A DNA stretch of 37,046 nucleotides from Minisyncoccota bacterium (GTDB lineage: Bacteria > Patescibacteriota > Minisyncoccia > UBA6257 > 02-FULL-45-10c), in NCBI GenBank assembly GCA_028715395.1, contig JAQURY010000006.1:1-37046 (forward strand). The letters are read 5' to 3'. Below, one piece after another: positions 8,578 to 18,546 of this stretch. A program made the position numbers and the translations under genes. Under the pieces are notes generated by a model. It was not told the origin of the DNA. It made no database searches and worked only from the letters and a program-made list of their open reading frames with translations. Each line of letters starts with the position of its first letter. Position 1 is the first letter of the stretch.

Positions 8578-10620
8578 TTATTTACTAAACAGAGATTTGA
8601 AAAACTGAAGGACTGTTCCGATTAATGAATGCTGATTAACCGATCCGCTGGGTTCGCCCGTTGGCGTTGGCTCTGGCGGTGTTGCCGGAGGAGTTGTCTC
8701 GCTTCCCGGACCAGGGCCGACCTGTTGCGGCTCTACATACTGCTGCATCGGCTGAGTTGAACCGGGCTGCATAGTTCCGCCTCCGCCCGGACCCATTATA
8801 GTTTCTTGCTGAACAGGCGCCGGACCGGATTGATTCGGCTGCTGCGTACCAGGCATCATCTGCTGATTAGTTGGCGACATTCCTGGCGACGTTTGATTCA
8901 TTTGTTGCCCGCCCATAATTTGCTGACCGGGCATAGCGGGATTTATTTCGTTAAATTCTTCTGTTCCGGGCTTCATTATTCCCTGCTGCATATCCTGAAT
9001 TTTTTGCAAAGGATTAAACTGGCCAGGTTGCTGCTGAATATACTGACCTTCCATTCCTTGTGTTCCTTGAGTTCCCTGCATCGGCGGCTGTTGCGCGCAG
9101 TTTTCACCTTCACACTTCGGCATCATTCCACCCGAAGTACCAGGCATCATTTGCTGACAATCATCTCCTTCGCATTGCTGCGTATTCTTGCATTGATCAG
9201 GATTAGTCTCGCAATAACTCTTGCACTCTTCGGGGGTTTTGCATCCTCCCGGACCTGACTGCGGCGGCATCATTTGGCCGCCAGGATTCGTTGTTCCCGG
9301 ACCAGGCTGAAATTGCCCGTTGTTGTCTCCAGGCGCCATATTGCCGCCTTCTCCCGGACCGCCTTGCCCTTTCGGCATATACTGGTCAAAACACGTTTTC
9401 ATTTTGTCGCCAAAATCTCTTGTCGGCATCACTGTTCCCGATTGGAATTTTTCAGCCACAGCTTCTCCGCCAGCCGCTTCTATAATGCATGTTTTAACAT
9501 CCTGCGGAGCCTGATTCATTGTATTGGTAAAATTTTCTTTAAAATCCGCTTTGCCTTTTTCCATTCTTTGCAATTCTTCTTCCGGAATCATTCCGTTGTC
9601 TTTTCCAAATTGGAAACAAGTTTCCTGATTGTCAGGATTATTGCAAAACGCTTCGCATTCATCCTTACTCTTGCATCCGCCCGGTCCCTTGCCCTTGGTT
9701 TTTTTCGCCATCTCGGCCTCTTTTTCATTCATCATTCCCGCAGCCACAGAAAAGTTAATGCACTCTTCCATGTGCTCTTCGCTTTGGCAATACGCATCGC
9801 ACGCCTCCTGTCCTTTGCATGCCGGTGGCTTCACTCCTTTCTTTATGGCCTGCAACATTTTTTGAGATTGTTCTTTCTGGTTTTCATCCATCATTCCGGA
9901 TTCAATGGCAAAATTCATGCAAGTTTCCATATTGTCAGGATTACTGCAATATTCATCGCAAGCTTCCTTTCCTTTGCACGGAGGCGGCGTCACGCCCTTT
10001 TTAAGGGCGGCTAACATTTTTTGCGCATTCTCCAATTCTTTACCCTGCATAAATCCGGATTCTATTCCAAAATTAATGCACTCTTCCATGTGGGCTGATT
10101 CTTCGCAATAAGCGTCACATTCTTTTTTGGTCTTGCACGCCGGCGGCTTAACTCCTTTTTTAATAGCGGCCTGAACTTTTTTGGCATTATCCAGCTCGTT
10201 TGCCGGTATTAAATTATTTTTTTCGGCAAAGGCTATGCACGCGTCGATATGATCGGTATTTCCGCAATATTCATCGCAAGCATCCTTTCCTTTGCATCCG
10301 CCCGGGCCAACCATTCCTGCATCTTTAAATTTTTTGGCTGAGATTAACTCTTCTTCGCTTAATAAATTATATTTTTCGGCAAAAGCCAAGCATGCCCCCG
10401 TATTTTTGGAACTATCACAATAAGTTTTACATGCTTCTTTATCCTGGCAATTTCCCAATTCCTGAATGGGGTAGCTGATATCTCCGGGCATTTTCTGCTC
10501 TTGAGGCTGAAGCGTTGTTTGAGTTTGCGCAATCGCGCCATTTATAATTACGGCCGAGCATACGACGCTGAAACCTAAAATTAATAAACTTAATAGATAT
10601 TTTTTCATATTTTTATTCAA
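8578..10620 (-). CDS. Secreted Cys-rich repeat protein with Pro/Gln/Gly/Met-rich tail
   Basis: Signal peptide YLLSLLILGFSVVCSAVIINGAIAQ; six full CX5CX3CX8C units plus a degenerate seventh; low-complexity C-terminal half. Confidence 0.85.
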   Translation of the reverse strand: MNKNMKKYLLSLLILGFSVVCSAVIINGAIAQTQTTLQPQEQKMPGDISYPIQELGNCQDKEACKTYCDSSKNTGACLAFAEKYNLLSEEELISAKKFKDAGMVGPGGCKGKDACDEYCGNTDHIDACIAFAEKNNLIPANELDNAKKVQAAIKKGVKPPACKTKKECDAYCEESAHMEECINFGIESGFMQGKELENAQKMLAALKKGVTPPPCKGKEACDEYCSNPDNMETCMNFAIESGMMDENQKEQSQKMLQAIKKGVKPPACKGQEACDAYCQSEEHMEECINFSVAAGMMNEKEAEMAKKTKGKGPGGCKSKDECEAFCNNPDNQETCFQFGKDNGMIPEEELQRMEKGKADFKENFTNTMNQAPQDVKTCIIEAAGGEAVAEKFQSGTVMPTRDFGDKMKTCFDQYMPKGQGGPGEGGNMAPGDNNGQFQPGPGTTNPGGQMMPPQSGPGGCKTPEECKSYCETNPDQCKNTQQCEGDDCQQMMPGTSGGMMPKCEGENCAQQPPMQGTQGTQGMEGQYIQQQPGQFNPLQKIQDMQQGIMKPGTEEFNEINPAMPGQQIMGGQQMNQTSPGMSPTNQQMMPGTQQPNQSGPAPVQQETIMGPGGGGTMQPGSTQPMQQYVEPQQVGPGPGSETTPPATPPEPTPTGEPSGSVNQHSLIGTVLQFFKSLFSK

Positions 10621-10876
10621 AAGGATTTGTTTGTATATCCTTGAATGGATTAGTTTGGTCGACCGGATTTATATTTGGCTTATTTTCCAAAGGATTGGTA
10701 TTTATGTCCGGCAAAACGGCGCCCGTAATATCTTCCAATGCCTGCGTCGCGGCATCGCCGGCTTGATTGGCGGAATTAATTGCCGATGAAGTCTGCATTT
10801 TCTTCCAATAAAAATATCCTCCGACTCCCGCCCCGACAATTACGACCGCAATTAATATTATAATTATTTTTTTCAT
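10613..10876 (-). CDS. Small single-TM protein, NPF/NPLE-repeat tail
   Basis: IIIILIAVVIVGAGVGGYFYW TM; overlaps the start of the downstream Cys-repeat gene (likely operon). Confidence 0.7.
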   Translation of the reverse strand: MKKIIIILIAVVIVGAGVGGYFYWKKMQTSSAINSANQAGDAATQALEDITGAVLPDINTNPLENKPNINPVDQTNPFKDIQTNPFE

Positions 10877-10951
10877 TTTTTTGTTTAATTTATAAAAAAC
10901 GACCTTGGTTTATATACCTTCTATTATATAACTCCCCAACAACACCGCAAG

Positions 10952-11722
10952 CTATTTTTTAAAAGCCCTAAAAAACAAAGACAAAACGAATATTACTGTT
11001 CCCACCAGAATAAAAATCGGGCCGGGAGGATAGCTATAATAGCCGGAAATATATACTCCCAACACCGCCGAAATAACGCCGAAGAAAACGCTGGACAACA
11101 TAAAACCGCTTAAGCTTCTGGAAACATTTTTGGCGGCGGCAGCCGGAATAATTATCAGCGCGCCCATCAAAAGCGCTCCGATAAACTTGATTCCAAGCGC
11201 CACGCCCAGCGCGAAAAGCATCAAATAAACAAATTCCAGCTGTTTTGACTTTATTCCGATTGAATGCGCCATTTCCTGAGAAACCATATGGAGGGCCAAC
11301 TTTTTATGTATAGCCGCCAGCACGACAATTAAAATAATCGAAAAAAACATGGAAACCGCCACGTCTGTCCAGGAAAGCTTGGATATATCTCCCAAAAGGG
11401 CTTCCAATAATTCCAGCTGCGGTATTAAAATCGCTCCCAGCGCCAGAGACGCGGTAAAAAATACCCCGACTATCGTTTCCACGGCAAGCTTACTATTATA
11501 TTCCAACAGCCAAATACCAATAACGGCGATAAACAAAAATGCCACGGCGCCAATAAACGGATTTATTTTGAAAAATAATGCCAAAGCCAAGCCCGGCAAA
11601 GCCACATGGGAAAGCGCGTCGCCCACCAAAGACATTCTTTTTAAAATCGCGAATACGCCAAGCAGACTGGCCGCGGCCGATATTGAAATTCCCACCAATA
11701 ATTGAGGCAAAATGTTATCCAT
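10952..11722 (-). CDS. Metal (zinc/manganese-type) ABC transporter permease
   Basis: LLVGISISAAASLLGVFAILKRMSLVGDALSHVALPGLALA, ABC-3 family pattern. Confidence 0.9.
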   Translation of the reverse strand: MDNILPQLLVGISISAAASLLGVFAILKRMSLVGDALSHVALPGLALALFFKINPFIGAVAFLFIAVIGIWLLEYNSKLAVETIVGVFFTASLALGAILIPQLELLEALLGDISKLSWTDVAVSMFFSIILIVVLAAIHKKLALHMVSQEMAHSIGIKSKQLEFVYLMLFALGVALGIKFIGALLMGALIIIPAAAAKNVSRSLSGFMLSSVFFGVISAVLGVYISGYYSYPPGPIFILVGTVIFVLSLFFRAFKK

Positions 11723-11724
11723 GT

Positions 11725-12465
11725 TTAATGTTTATGGTGTTCTTGATGATTGTGCTGATAAAAACCCCTTTCGCCGCCGTATAGCTCTTCAATGTTTTGC
11801 GCTTTTAGCGCTTCTTCGGGAACTCCAAAACAAACTTTTTTTCTGTTTAAGCATAAAACCTGTTCGGCATATTTATAAACCACATTTAATTCGTGCGAAA
11901 TCATTATAATCGTAAGATTCATTTTATTTTCCAAATCATGAAGCAATTTATAAATGGATTCCTGCCCCTTAATGTCTATATCCGCAGTCGGCTCGTCAAA
12001 TAATAAAATATCCGGCCTGCCCAAAAGCGCCCAAGCAATTAAAACTCTCTGGCGCTGGCCAACGGAAATCTCGCCAAGTCCGCTATTCAGCATATCTGCG
12101 GACAAAGAAACCCAGCCCAGCGCTTCTTTGGCTTTTTCTTTTGATAAATTTTTAATGCCTCGCAATTTCAAAAACTCCAAAACCGTAAGCGGAATATCCG
12201 TTTCAATTTCCATTCTTTGCGGAACATAACCGATTGTCGTTCCTTTGCGCCATTTAATTTCTCCCTGGTAAGGAATCAGGCCGAGCAACGCCTTGAATAA
12301 AGTTGTTTTGCCCGCGCCGTTCGGGCCGATAACCGCAGTGACATCACCCTGGTTAACTTCAAAGCTGACATCGTCAACAATGGCTTCTTTGCTAAATTTC
12401 ACGGTTAAATTCTCAACTGATAAAATCGGTTCGTTCATATTTAATAGTTTAACATACGAGTACAC
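11725..12465 (-). CDS. Metal ABC transporter ATP-binding protein
   Basis: GPNGAGKTTLFKALLG Walker A, ISVGQRQRVLIAWAL signature, LLFDEPTADID Walker B; abuts permease. Confidence 0.92.
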   Translation of the reverse strand: MYSYVKLLNMNEPILSVENLTVKFSKEAIVDDVSFEVNQGDVTAVIGPNGAGKTTLFKALLGLIPYQGEIKWRKGTTIGYVPQRMEIETDIPLTVLEFLKLRGIKNLSKEKAKEALGWVSLSADMLNSGLGEISVGQRQRVLIAWALLGRPDILLFDEPTADIDIKGQESIYKLLHDLENKMNLTIIMISHELNVVYKYAEQVLCLNRKKVCFGVPEEALKAQNIEELYGGERGFYQHNHQEHHKH

Positions 12466-12533
12466 CCAGTAGGGATCGAACCTACGACCGTCTCCTTAAG
12501 AGGGAGCTGCTCTACCAGCTGAGCTATGGGTGC
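12461..12533 (-). tRNA. tRNA-Lys (anticodon CTT), CCA not encoded
   Basis: GCACCCA/TGGGTGT acceptor (G-U first pair), CTCC-CTCTTAA-GGAG anticodon arm, GTAGGTTCGATCCCTAC T arm. Confidence 0.92.
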
Positions 12534-12578
12534 ATATTTCCTTTATAAATTATCACTTTTCTTCAAAATTTTCCAGTT

Positions 12579-14675
12579 TTACTCCAAATGTATCTGCTTT
12601 TCAAACTTTTTAAAGCGGACAGAAAGAAGCGGGTGGTTTTTGAAATCGGGGTCGTTGGAAAAAATTTCTTCGGCGGCAGAACGCGCGGATTTTACCATTT
12701 CCATATTTTGAAGCGCCCGCATGGCGATATCGGGAAAACCGGTCTGGGTCTCGCCCATAAATTGTCCTGGACCGCGGAGCTCCAAATCTTTTTCCGCCAG
12801 TTCAAATCCGTTTTTCGCCGTCAACAAAGAATTCAATCTTCTCTGGACTGTGTCGGAAGTTGAATCCGTAAATAATAAACAAAACGACTGATGCACGCCT
12901 CTGCCAACGCGTCCGCGGAATTGATAAAGCTGGGCCAAGCCGAATCTGTCCGCGCCTTCAATCATCATTATGGTGGCGTTCGGCACATCAACACCCACCT
13001 CAATAACCGAAGTGGAAACTAAAATATCGAATTTTTTGTCTTTGAAGTCCTTCATAATCTGTTCTTTTTCTTTGGACTTCATTTTCCCGTGAAGCATTAC
13101 CAATTTAAGCTTTGGGAAAATCTGCTGCGATAATTTTTCAAATTCCTGCTTGACGGATTTAAGCTCCAGCATTTTTTTCTGCATTTCGGTAAGAATTTTT
13201 CCTTCTTCTTGCTGTCCCGGCTCAATACGCGGGCAAATCACGAATGCCTGCCGTCCTTTTTTAATCTGTTCTTCAATAAAACCATAGGCCTTCTGGCGGT
13301 TTTCGGGAGCAACCACTTTCGTGACAATCGGTTTTCTGTCAGCGGGAAGCTCCGTAATCGTTGAAAGCTCCAAATCGCCGAAAATTGTCAGAGAAAGCGT
13401 CCGCGGAATCGGCGTAGCGGACATGCTTAAAAAATGCGGCACCAATTTTTGATTCCTTAAAAGCGTCGCCCTTTGCTCCACTCCGAATCTATGCTGCTCA
13501 TCCACTACCGCCAAGGCCAATTCTTTAAACTTCACGCCTTTTTGGATAATAGCGTGAGTGCCAACGACAATTTTGAAGACGCCATTTTCAACATCGCGGA
13601 GAATAGTTTTCTTGTCGGCGGTAGCGCCGGTTAAAAGACAGACGTCATGGTCGAATTCCGGAAATAATTTCGTAATTGTCTGAAAATGCTGCTGAGCCAG
13701 AACTTCCGTTGGCGCCAAAAACGCGGCCTGTTTGCCGTTTTTTGAAGCCATAATCGCCGCCAAAGCGGCTATCACCGTTTTTCCCGAACCGACATCTCCC
13801 TGAAGCAGGCGATTCATGGGGCGCGGTTTTTTAATATCGGAAATTATTTCGTGCAAACTTTTTTTCTGGGATTCGGTCAGCGCGAAAGGCAGTTCTTCGG
13901 TTAATTTTCGCAAATAATCAACATCAACATCCAAAGCAATAGCTTTTTCCTGCGCCAGCTTTGATTTTATTTTCAAATTGTTAAGCTGGAGCAAAAATAA
14001 TTCTTCAAACGCGAATCTTTTCCGCGCGCCCTCAGCCTCGCTTAAATTAAGCGGAAAATGTATTTTTCTGATTGCCAGATTTATTTCCGGAAGAACATAT
14101 TTTTTCAAAATTTCCGGCGGCATAAAATCGTCAATGTGATCGATTTCCTTGAGAATCGGCTTAAGAATGAATCTGATTCCTTTGGAAGTAATTCCTCTCG
14201 TTTCAGGATAAACAGGAATCACACCCGCAGTATGTTTAGGGCCATTCATAGCGCCGGACGAGCCCCTGGAAGAAGTTACTTCATAAGTCGGATTGGAAAG
14301 ATAAATCTCATTTTTGGAGGAAATTATTTTTCCGGCAAAATTCGCTTCCGAACCCTGATGGAGAATTTTCCCTATATAGGGCTGATTAAACCAAACCGCT
14401 TTTATTCCGCCGGTATCGTCAATAATAAGCGCCTCAACAATTATCATGTTTTTTTTCCAACTGCGGCGGATGCTTATTTTATTGATTACACCGTGAATTG
14501 TCGCCGGCTGATTAATGGCCAGTTCGCCGATGGGAACTATTTTTGAATAATCGTCGTAACGAAACGGAAAATGCCAAAGCAGGTCTTTGACGGTTTTTAT
14601 TTTCAGCTTTTCAAACTGTTTTACAAATTTCGGTCCAATGCCGCTTATTTTTGAAATCTCAGCAGAGAGTTCCAT
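12579..14675 (-). CDS. recG: ATP-dependent DNA helicase RecG
   Basis: LLQGDVGSGKTVIAALAA, VVDEQHRFGVEQR, MSATPIPRTLSLTIFGDL, QFRGRVGRG. Confidence 0.97.
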   Translation of the reverse strand: MELSAEISKISGIGPKFVKQFEKLKIKTVKDLLWHFPFRYDDYSKIVPIGELAINQPATIHGVINKISIRRSWKKNMIIVEALIIDDTGGIKAVWFNQPYIGKILHQGSEANFAGKIISSKNEIYLSNPTYEVTSSRGSSGAMNGPKHTAGVIPVYPETRGITSKGIRFILKPILKEIDHIDDFMPPEILKKYVLPEINLAIRKIHFPLNLSEAEGARKRFAFEELFLLQLNNLKIKSKLAQEKAIALDVDVDYLRKLTEELPFALTESQKKSLHEIISDIKKPRPMNRLLQGDVGSGKTVIAALAAIMASKNGKQAAFLAPTEVLAQQHFQTITKLFPEFDHDVCLLTGATADKKTILRDVENGVFKIVVGTHAIIQKGVKFKELALAVVDEQHRFGVEQRATLLRNQKLVPHFLSMSATPIPRTLSLTIFGDLELSTITELPADRKPIVTKVVAPENRQKAYGFIEEQIKKGRQAFVICPRIEPGQQEEGKILTEMQKKMLELKSVKQEFEKLSQQIFPKLKLVMLHGKMKSKEKEQIMKDFKDKKFDILVSTSVIEVGVDVPNATIMMIEGADRFGLAQLYQFRGRVGRGVHQSFCLLFTDSTSDTVQRRLNSLLTAKNGFELAEKDLELRGPGQFMGETQTGFPDIAMRALQNMEMVKSARSAAEEIFSNDPDFKNHPLLSVRFKKFEKQIHLE

Positions 14676-14762
14676 TGAATTGCGTATATTATAGCAAATT
14701 TTGGAAAAATTCGCCTCTCTTCTAAAATTAATGACTGGAAACCCTAGACAATATTATAACTA

Positions 14763-15209
14763 TTATTTCTCAAGAATTTTTTTAAGCTGGTCAATAACTG
14801 CTTTTTCCCAATGTTTCATTGAATACCAGTACAGCAACGGCACGGCGATTACGCGCAGCCATTTTTTATGAATGGCGACTTGATAGGTATAGTCAATCAA
14901 AGTTCCATTAGTATGTTCAGAAAGCAACAGTTCTTCATGTCCGGAAGTCCCAAATTGATAACTGTCATTATCCGAGATAAAGCCTTTTCCCGGGAGAATT
15001 TGAGTCTTCATTTTTACCCGGAATCTTTTACCGAACGACCTTGCAGTTGCGTCCATCTCTAAATAATTTCCTTCCCGTTTATTAATCTGTATTGATTCGG
15101 CAACCTTTGGAAAATTCTCCGGAAATTTTTCGAAGTCGGTCATTATTCTGAATACATCATTAACAGGAGCTTTAACGACCCATTGTTTGTGAAGTGTTAT
15201 TTCATTCAT
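14763..15209 (-). CDS. SRPBCC-fold (polyketide cyclase/dehydrase-like) protein
   Basis: KQWVVKAPVNDVFRIMTDFEKFPENFPKVAESIQI. Confidence 0.7.
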   Translation of the reverse strand: MNEITLHKQWVVKAPVNDVFRIMTDFEKFPENFPKVAESIQINKREGNYLEMDATARSFGKRFRVKMKTQILPGKGFISDNDSYQFGTSGHEELLLSEHTNGTLIDYTYQVAIHKKWLRVIAVPLLYWYSMKHWEKAVIDQLKKILEK

Positions 15210-15444
15210 GTATGGTATTTTTACAATAATTTGCTGGGAATCGTGGATACTTTTCGAACTTTTAATTGGGTTGAAAATATAAAATACCCAGAATTAGTAC
15301 TTCGGGAAGTAAAACATTTTCTTTCGATGTATTAAGTTTTCTATTTTTCATATTAGTAATTATATCTTAGATAAGTAAGGTGGAGAAAGTTATCCTTTTG
15401 GGTAAGTTATTAATTGTTTGAGGAATCTAATATATTATTGATAT

Positions 15445-16815
15445 TTAATAATATATTATTTCTAATGGCTTTTTATAACCATTGATATCCCTTGATGGAT
15501 TTGGAAATTTTATCAAACAAGTAAATTCCTCCGGCAAATCTCTCCAATTATCAATAAGGTATCTCGCAGCCCCTCTTGTTCCATTAACATGGAAGCCAAA
15601 TGCAAGAATAATAATTCTACCCCCATCATTAATTCTTTCTAAAATACCGTAATCGTAATCGATACTTGGAGTTGCAATAGTCTCGCCATTGCTTCTATTT
15701 ACAAAAACATTATTTACAAACGCCAACTTTGATTTTTCTTGAAAATATTTTGTTGCCCAATTATAACCAGGACCGCCTATGGTTAATATATTTGTTTCTT
15801 TGTCTGCTTCAACTTGGATATCATTCTGTGGAAATTTATATTCTACTTTTGTAACATCAAAAGTTGAAAATTTCATAAACCTAATAAAAAGATTATCTTT
15901 TTCTCCTATTAAACTTAATAAATCGAATACTTCCTTTGTTGCCCTAAACTCATTTTCTGGGACAGCGGGTCCTTCATATAAATTTTGAGCTCCCCCTATG
16001 TCAATTCCACCCTTAACACCTATAGTAGAAACATATATCGATAATCGATTTTTCTTGTCTAAACCAAATATTCTGTATATTTTTCTTTTATTAGTAAGGG
16101 CAAATATAATAAATATTATAATTGCTCCGATCAAAGCAAAAAGAAAGTTGGCCCAAACATTTTGCCATACTGTTTTATTAAATAAATAATTGATTGTTGT
16201 ACCCATAATAAAAGTTGATTTCTCTTTATTTAAAGAATATATAGGCTTACAACTTGCATTAATTGAGCCTGGACTAACTTCTGGAAAATCACAACGTACA
16301 ATAATTTCTTTTTCTCCAATTTCTTCTCCATTTACGTCGTACGTGTCAAATTTATAAGATAAATCCAAAATAACTTGTCCTTTAAATTCTTTTATGATAT
16401 TTATCGTATAACTCCAGCCTGTTTTTCCGTTGCCAGGTACTAATAAACGGCCACCGACAAATGCCTCGGAAGCCCCTCCGTCACTAGAAACTTTTTTGAT
16501 AATATCTTGATAATTTGATAATTCAACAAAACCTGCTTGTTTACCACTATTTGAGAATTTAACCGTTAAAAGTACGTCCTTAACCTTTCGAGAAGATGCA
16601 TTTAAATTATATTTTTCTCCTTCTAACCAACTTCTATCTTTTATTATACTTCCCGTATCATCTAATATCTGTAAATTAACATCTTCGATATTTACGTGTG
16701 GTCCTAAATCGTTTGATTTTAATTGATAAGTTTCACAAGCAAGCCAAATTGTCCCGATAGCCAAAACTAAAGTGAAAATATTAGTAACCCATTGTTCTTT
16801 TATCCACTTAAACAT
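15445..16815 (-). CDS. Two-TM membrane protein with ~190-aa external domain and cytosolic domain (GGPGYN motif), unknown function
   Basis: TM1 IFTLVLAIGTIWLACETY, TM2 FLFALIGAIIIFIIFALT; cytosolic LTIGGPGYNWATKYF and ILAFGFHVNGTRGAARYLID. Confidence 0.75.
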   Translation of the reverse strand: MFKWIKEQWVTNIFTLVLAIGTIWLACETYQLKSNDLGPHVNIEDVNLQILDDTGSIIKDRSWLEGEKYNLNASSRKVKDVLLTVKFSNSGKQAGFVELSNYQDIIKKVSSDGGASEAFVGGRLLVPGNGKTGWSYTINIIKEFKGQVILDLSYKFDTYDVNGEEIGEKEIIVRCDFPEVSPGSINASCKPIYSLNKEKSTFIMGTTINYLFNKTVWQNVWANFLFALIGAIIIFIIFALTNKRKIYRIFGLDKKNRLSIYVSTIGVKGGIDIGGAQNLYEGPAVPENEFRATKEVFDLLSLIGEKDNLFIRFMKFSTFDVTKVEYKFPQNDIQVEADKETNILTIGGPGYNWATKYFQEKSKLAFVNNVFVNRSNGETIATPSIDYDYGILERINDGGRIIILAFGFHVNGTRGAARYLIDNWRDLPEEFTCLIKFPNPSRDINGYKKPLEIIYY

Positions 16816-16838
16816 ATTAAAATAAATATAGTCTTTTT

Positions 16839-17135
16839 ATGGAGAAAATACAAAAAATGAAGCCGAAACGAATTCCTAAAATACAAAATAGAATTCACTA
16901 TTGCCGGATGATAGCGGGTTTAAAACAAAAAGACATATCCTTTTTAATGAAGAAACCCGAATCTCAAATTTCTCGCTGGGAAAGGGGTAGCCGAGTGCCA
17001 AATGTTTATCATGCCATTGGGTTGGCTATTGCCACTAATAGATTGGTTGATGACTTATTCTCGGATTATCGACGAGAATGGAAAGAAAAGATTAGAAAGA
17101 AAATAAAGTTACTTAAAAAGGAAATGAATAAATAG
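16839..17135 (+). CDS. XRE-family HTH regulator
   Basis: RIHYCRMIAGLKQKDISFLMKKPESQISRWERGSRVPNVYHAIGLA. Confidence 0.85.
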   Translation: MEKIQKMKPKRIPKIQNRIHYCRMIAGLKQKDISFLMKKPESQISRWERGSRVPNVYHAIGLAIATNRLVDDLFSDYRREWKEKIRKKIKLLKKEMNK

Positions 17136-17172
17136 GAGTTTTATTTTCAATTAAAAACAAAAAAACAAATTC

Positions 17173-17559
17173 TTAGGCAAGCACTTCTTTCCTTAAAGAA
17201 TTAATATCTATTTTTTCTGGTTTAAAATGAGGCTTTTCGTGTTTTGGTAACGCCCTATTTGCAGCAACAATACGCAACATTTTAGTAATATCATCATTTG
17301 TATTTTCAAAAGATAATTCTTTATTTTTCTGTGATACTTCTTCTTGAATTAAAAGAAGCTCATGAGCGGCTGAGCGTGAAGCAAATTGTACATTCTTAAA
17401 ATCTAAAACAACTGATTTTACATCAGACTCTAATACACGAGATTTAAGAGAGTCTATTATATCTCGTGAACCTAATATGGGGGCCAAGACCTTAGCTATT
17501 TTTATAACAACCTTGGACTTTTTATTCATAATTTTGGTTATTATATTGTATATATTCAT
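17173..17559 (-). CDS. STAS-like (DUF4325) protein
   Basis: SVVLDFKNVQFASRSAAHELLLIQEEV, matching the DUF4325/STAS-like strand-helix signature. Confidence 0.7.
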   Translation of the reverse strand: MNIYNIITKIMNKKSKVVIKIAKVLAPILGSRDIIDSLKSRVLESDVKSVVLDFKNVQFASRSAAHELLLIQEEVSQKNKELSFENTNDDITKMLRIVAANRALPKHEKPHFKPEKIDINSLRKEVLA

Positions 17560-17579
17560 TGTATCACAGAAAATTTAGT

Positions 17580-18455
17580 CTATTCTACATATAAACTAAT
17601 ATCAATAGGGGCCTTGGGTATGGGTATTCGATAAGCCACAATGACTCCTTGCCAATAAAAATTTGGTAAGGAAATTAACTTTTCTTTTTCTTTGGTAGCT
17701 ATTAAAGCAGTAGAACCAGATAAAATAACAAATTCTCCTCCCAGTGCCTCGCAAACAACTTTTTTTGAAGTCCAAACTCCGTAACCTCTATCTTTATCGG
17801 GTTTAGTAGAATTGCCTTTCATAACTTCTCCGATAGCTTCTTCATCAGATAATTTTAAACCCTTTTCTTGTAAATATGCTGTTGCCAATCCCCTGCCACG
17901 ATCAACTATGCATATATCTAGTAATTCTTTTTTTTCGTATAACTGACCGAAAACAAATCCTTTATCTTTTTTGCTATGCTCAAATATATTTGACACCAAT
18001 TCAGTTATTGGATAACCGATAACGCTTTTAGCATTAGCTTTATCTGCAATCTTAAATATCATGTCAATAAATATATTTTCCAAATTTTTGCGTCCAACAA
18101 GATTTTCTCTCATTAAAATGCTAATCGGTGTATAATTTTTATATTTTTGGACTTGACGCCTGAGCTCAGAAATAGAACCCGTACCATCTGGAAATATTAT
18201 GGTATCTAAATATGATTTTATTTTACTATTATCATTTATTGTAATCTTACTTTTTGTTGTAATAATATATGAGGCTATGGGTAAAATCGTAAATGGGCAT
18301 ACCCAATTTAATTTAGATAAATCAAATTTTATATCCTCATCTTTTTTTAAATCTTTATCTTTAAATGTTTCGTATAAAGAAATAAGTTGGCTGGCTAAGG
18401 AATCATTAGTTAATTTTGGAATAATAGATTCTTTCATATTTGATAATTCTAACAA
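17580..18455 (-). CDS. HATPase (GHKL) ATP-binding protein with N-terminal STAS-like region
   Basis: N box ELVSNIFEHSKK, G1 DRGRGL, G2 GYGVWTSKKVV; N-terminal FDLSKLNWVCPFTILPIASYI. Confidence 0.8.
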   Translation of the reverse strand: MLELSNMKESIIPKLTNDSLASQLISLYETFKDKDLKKDEDIKFDLSKLNWVCPFTILPIASYIITTKSKITINDNSKIKSYLDTIIFPDGTGSISELRRQVQKYKNYTPISILMRENLVGRKNLENIFIDMIFKIADKANAKSVIGYPITELVSNIFEHSKKDKGFVFGQLYEKKELLDICIVDRGRGLATAYLQEKGLKLSDEEAIGEVMKGNSTKPDKDRGYGVWTSKKVVCEALGGEFVILSGSTALIATKEKEKLISLPNFYWQGVIVAYRIPIPKAPIDISLYVE

Positions 18456-18546
18456 AAAACCGTCTTAAAAGCGATTTTTGGTGGCAAATAAAAAGCCCTC
18501 ATCTATATATAATTTGGACTTTTTGTTTGCAAATTAATGCTATTAT

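Noticed and set aside
9274-10014. 246-aa plus-strand ORF and overlapping plus-strand ORFs across 8806-10111
   Set aside because: Antisense to the Cys-repeat gene; open only because of its repetitive codon composition, with no independent start signals.
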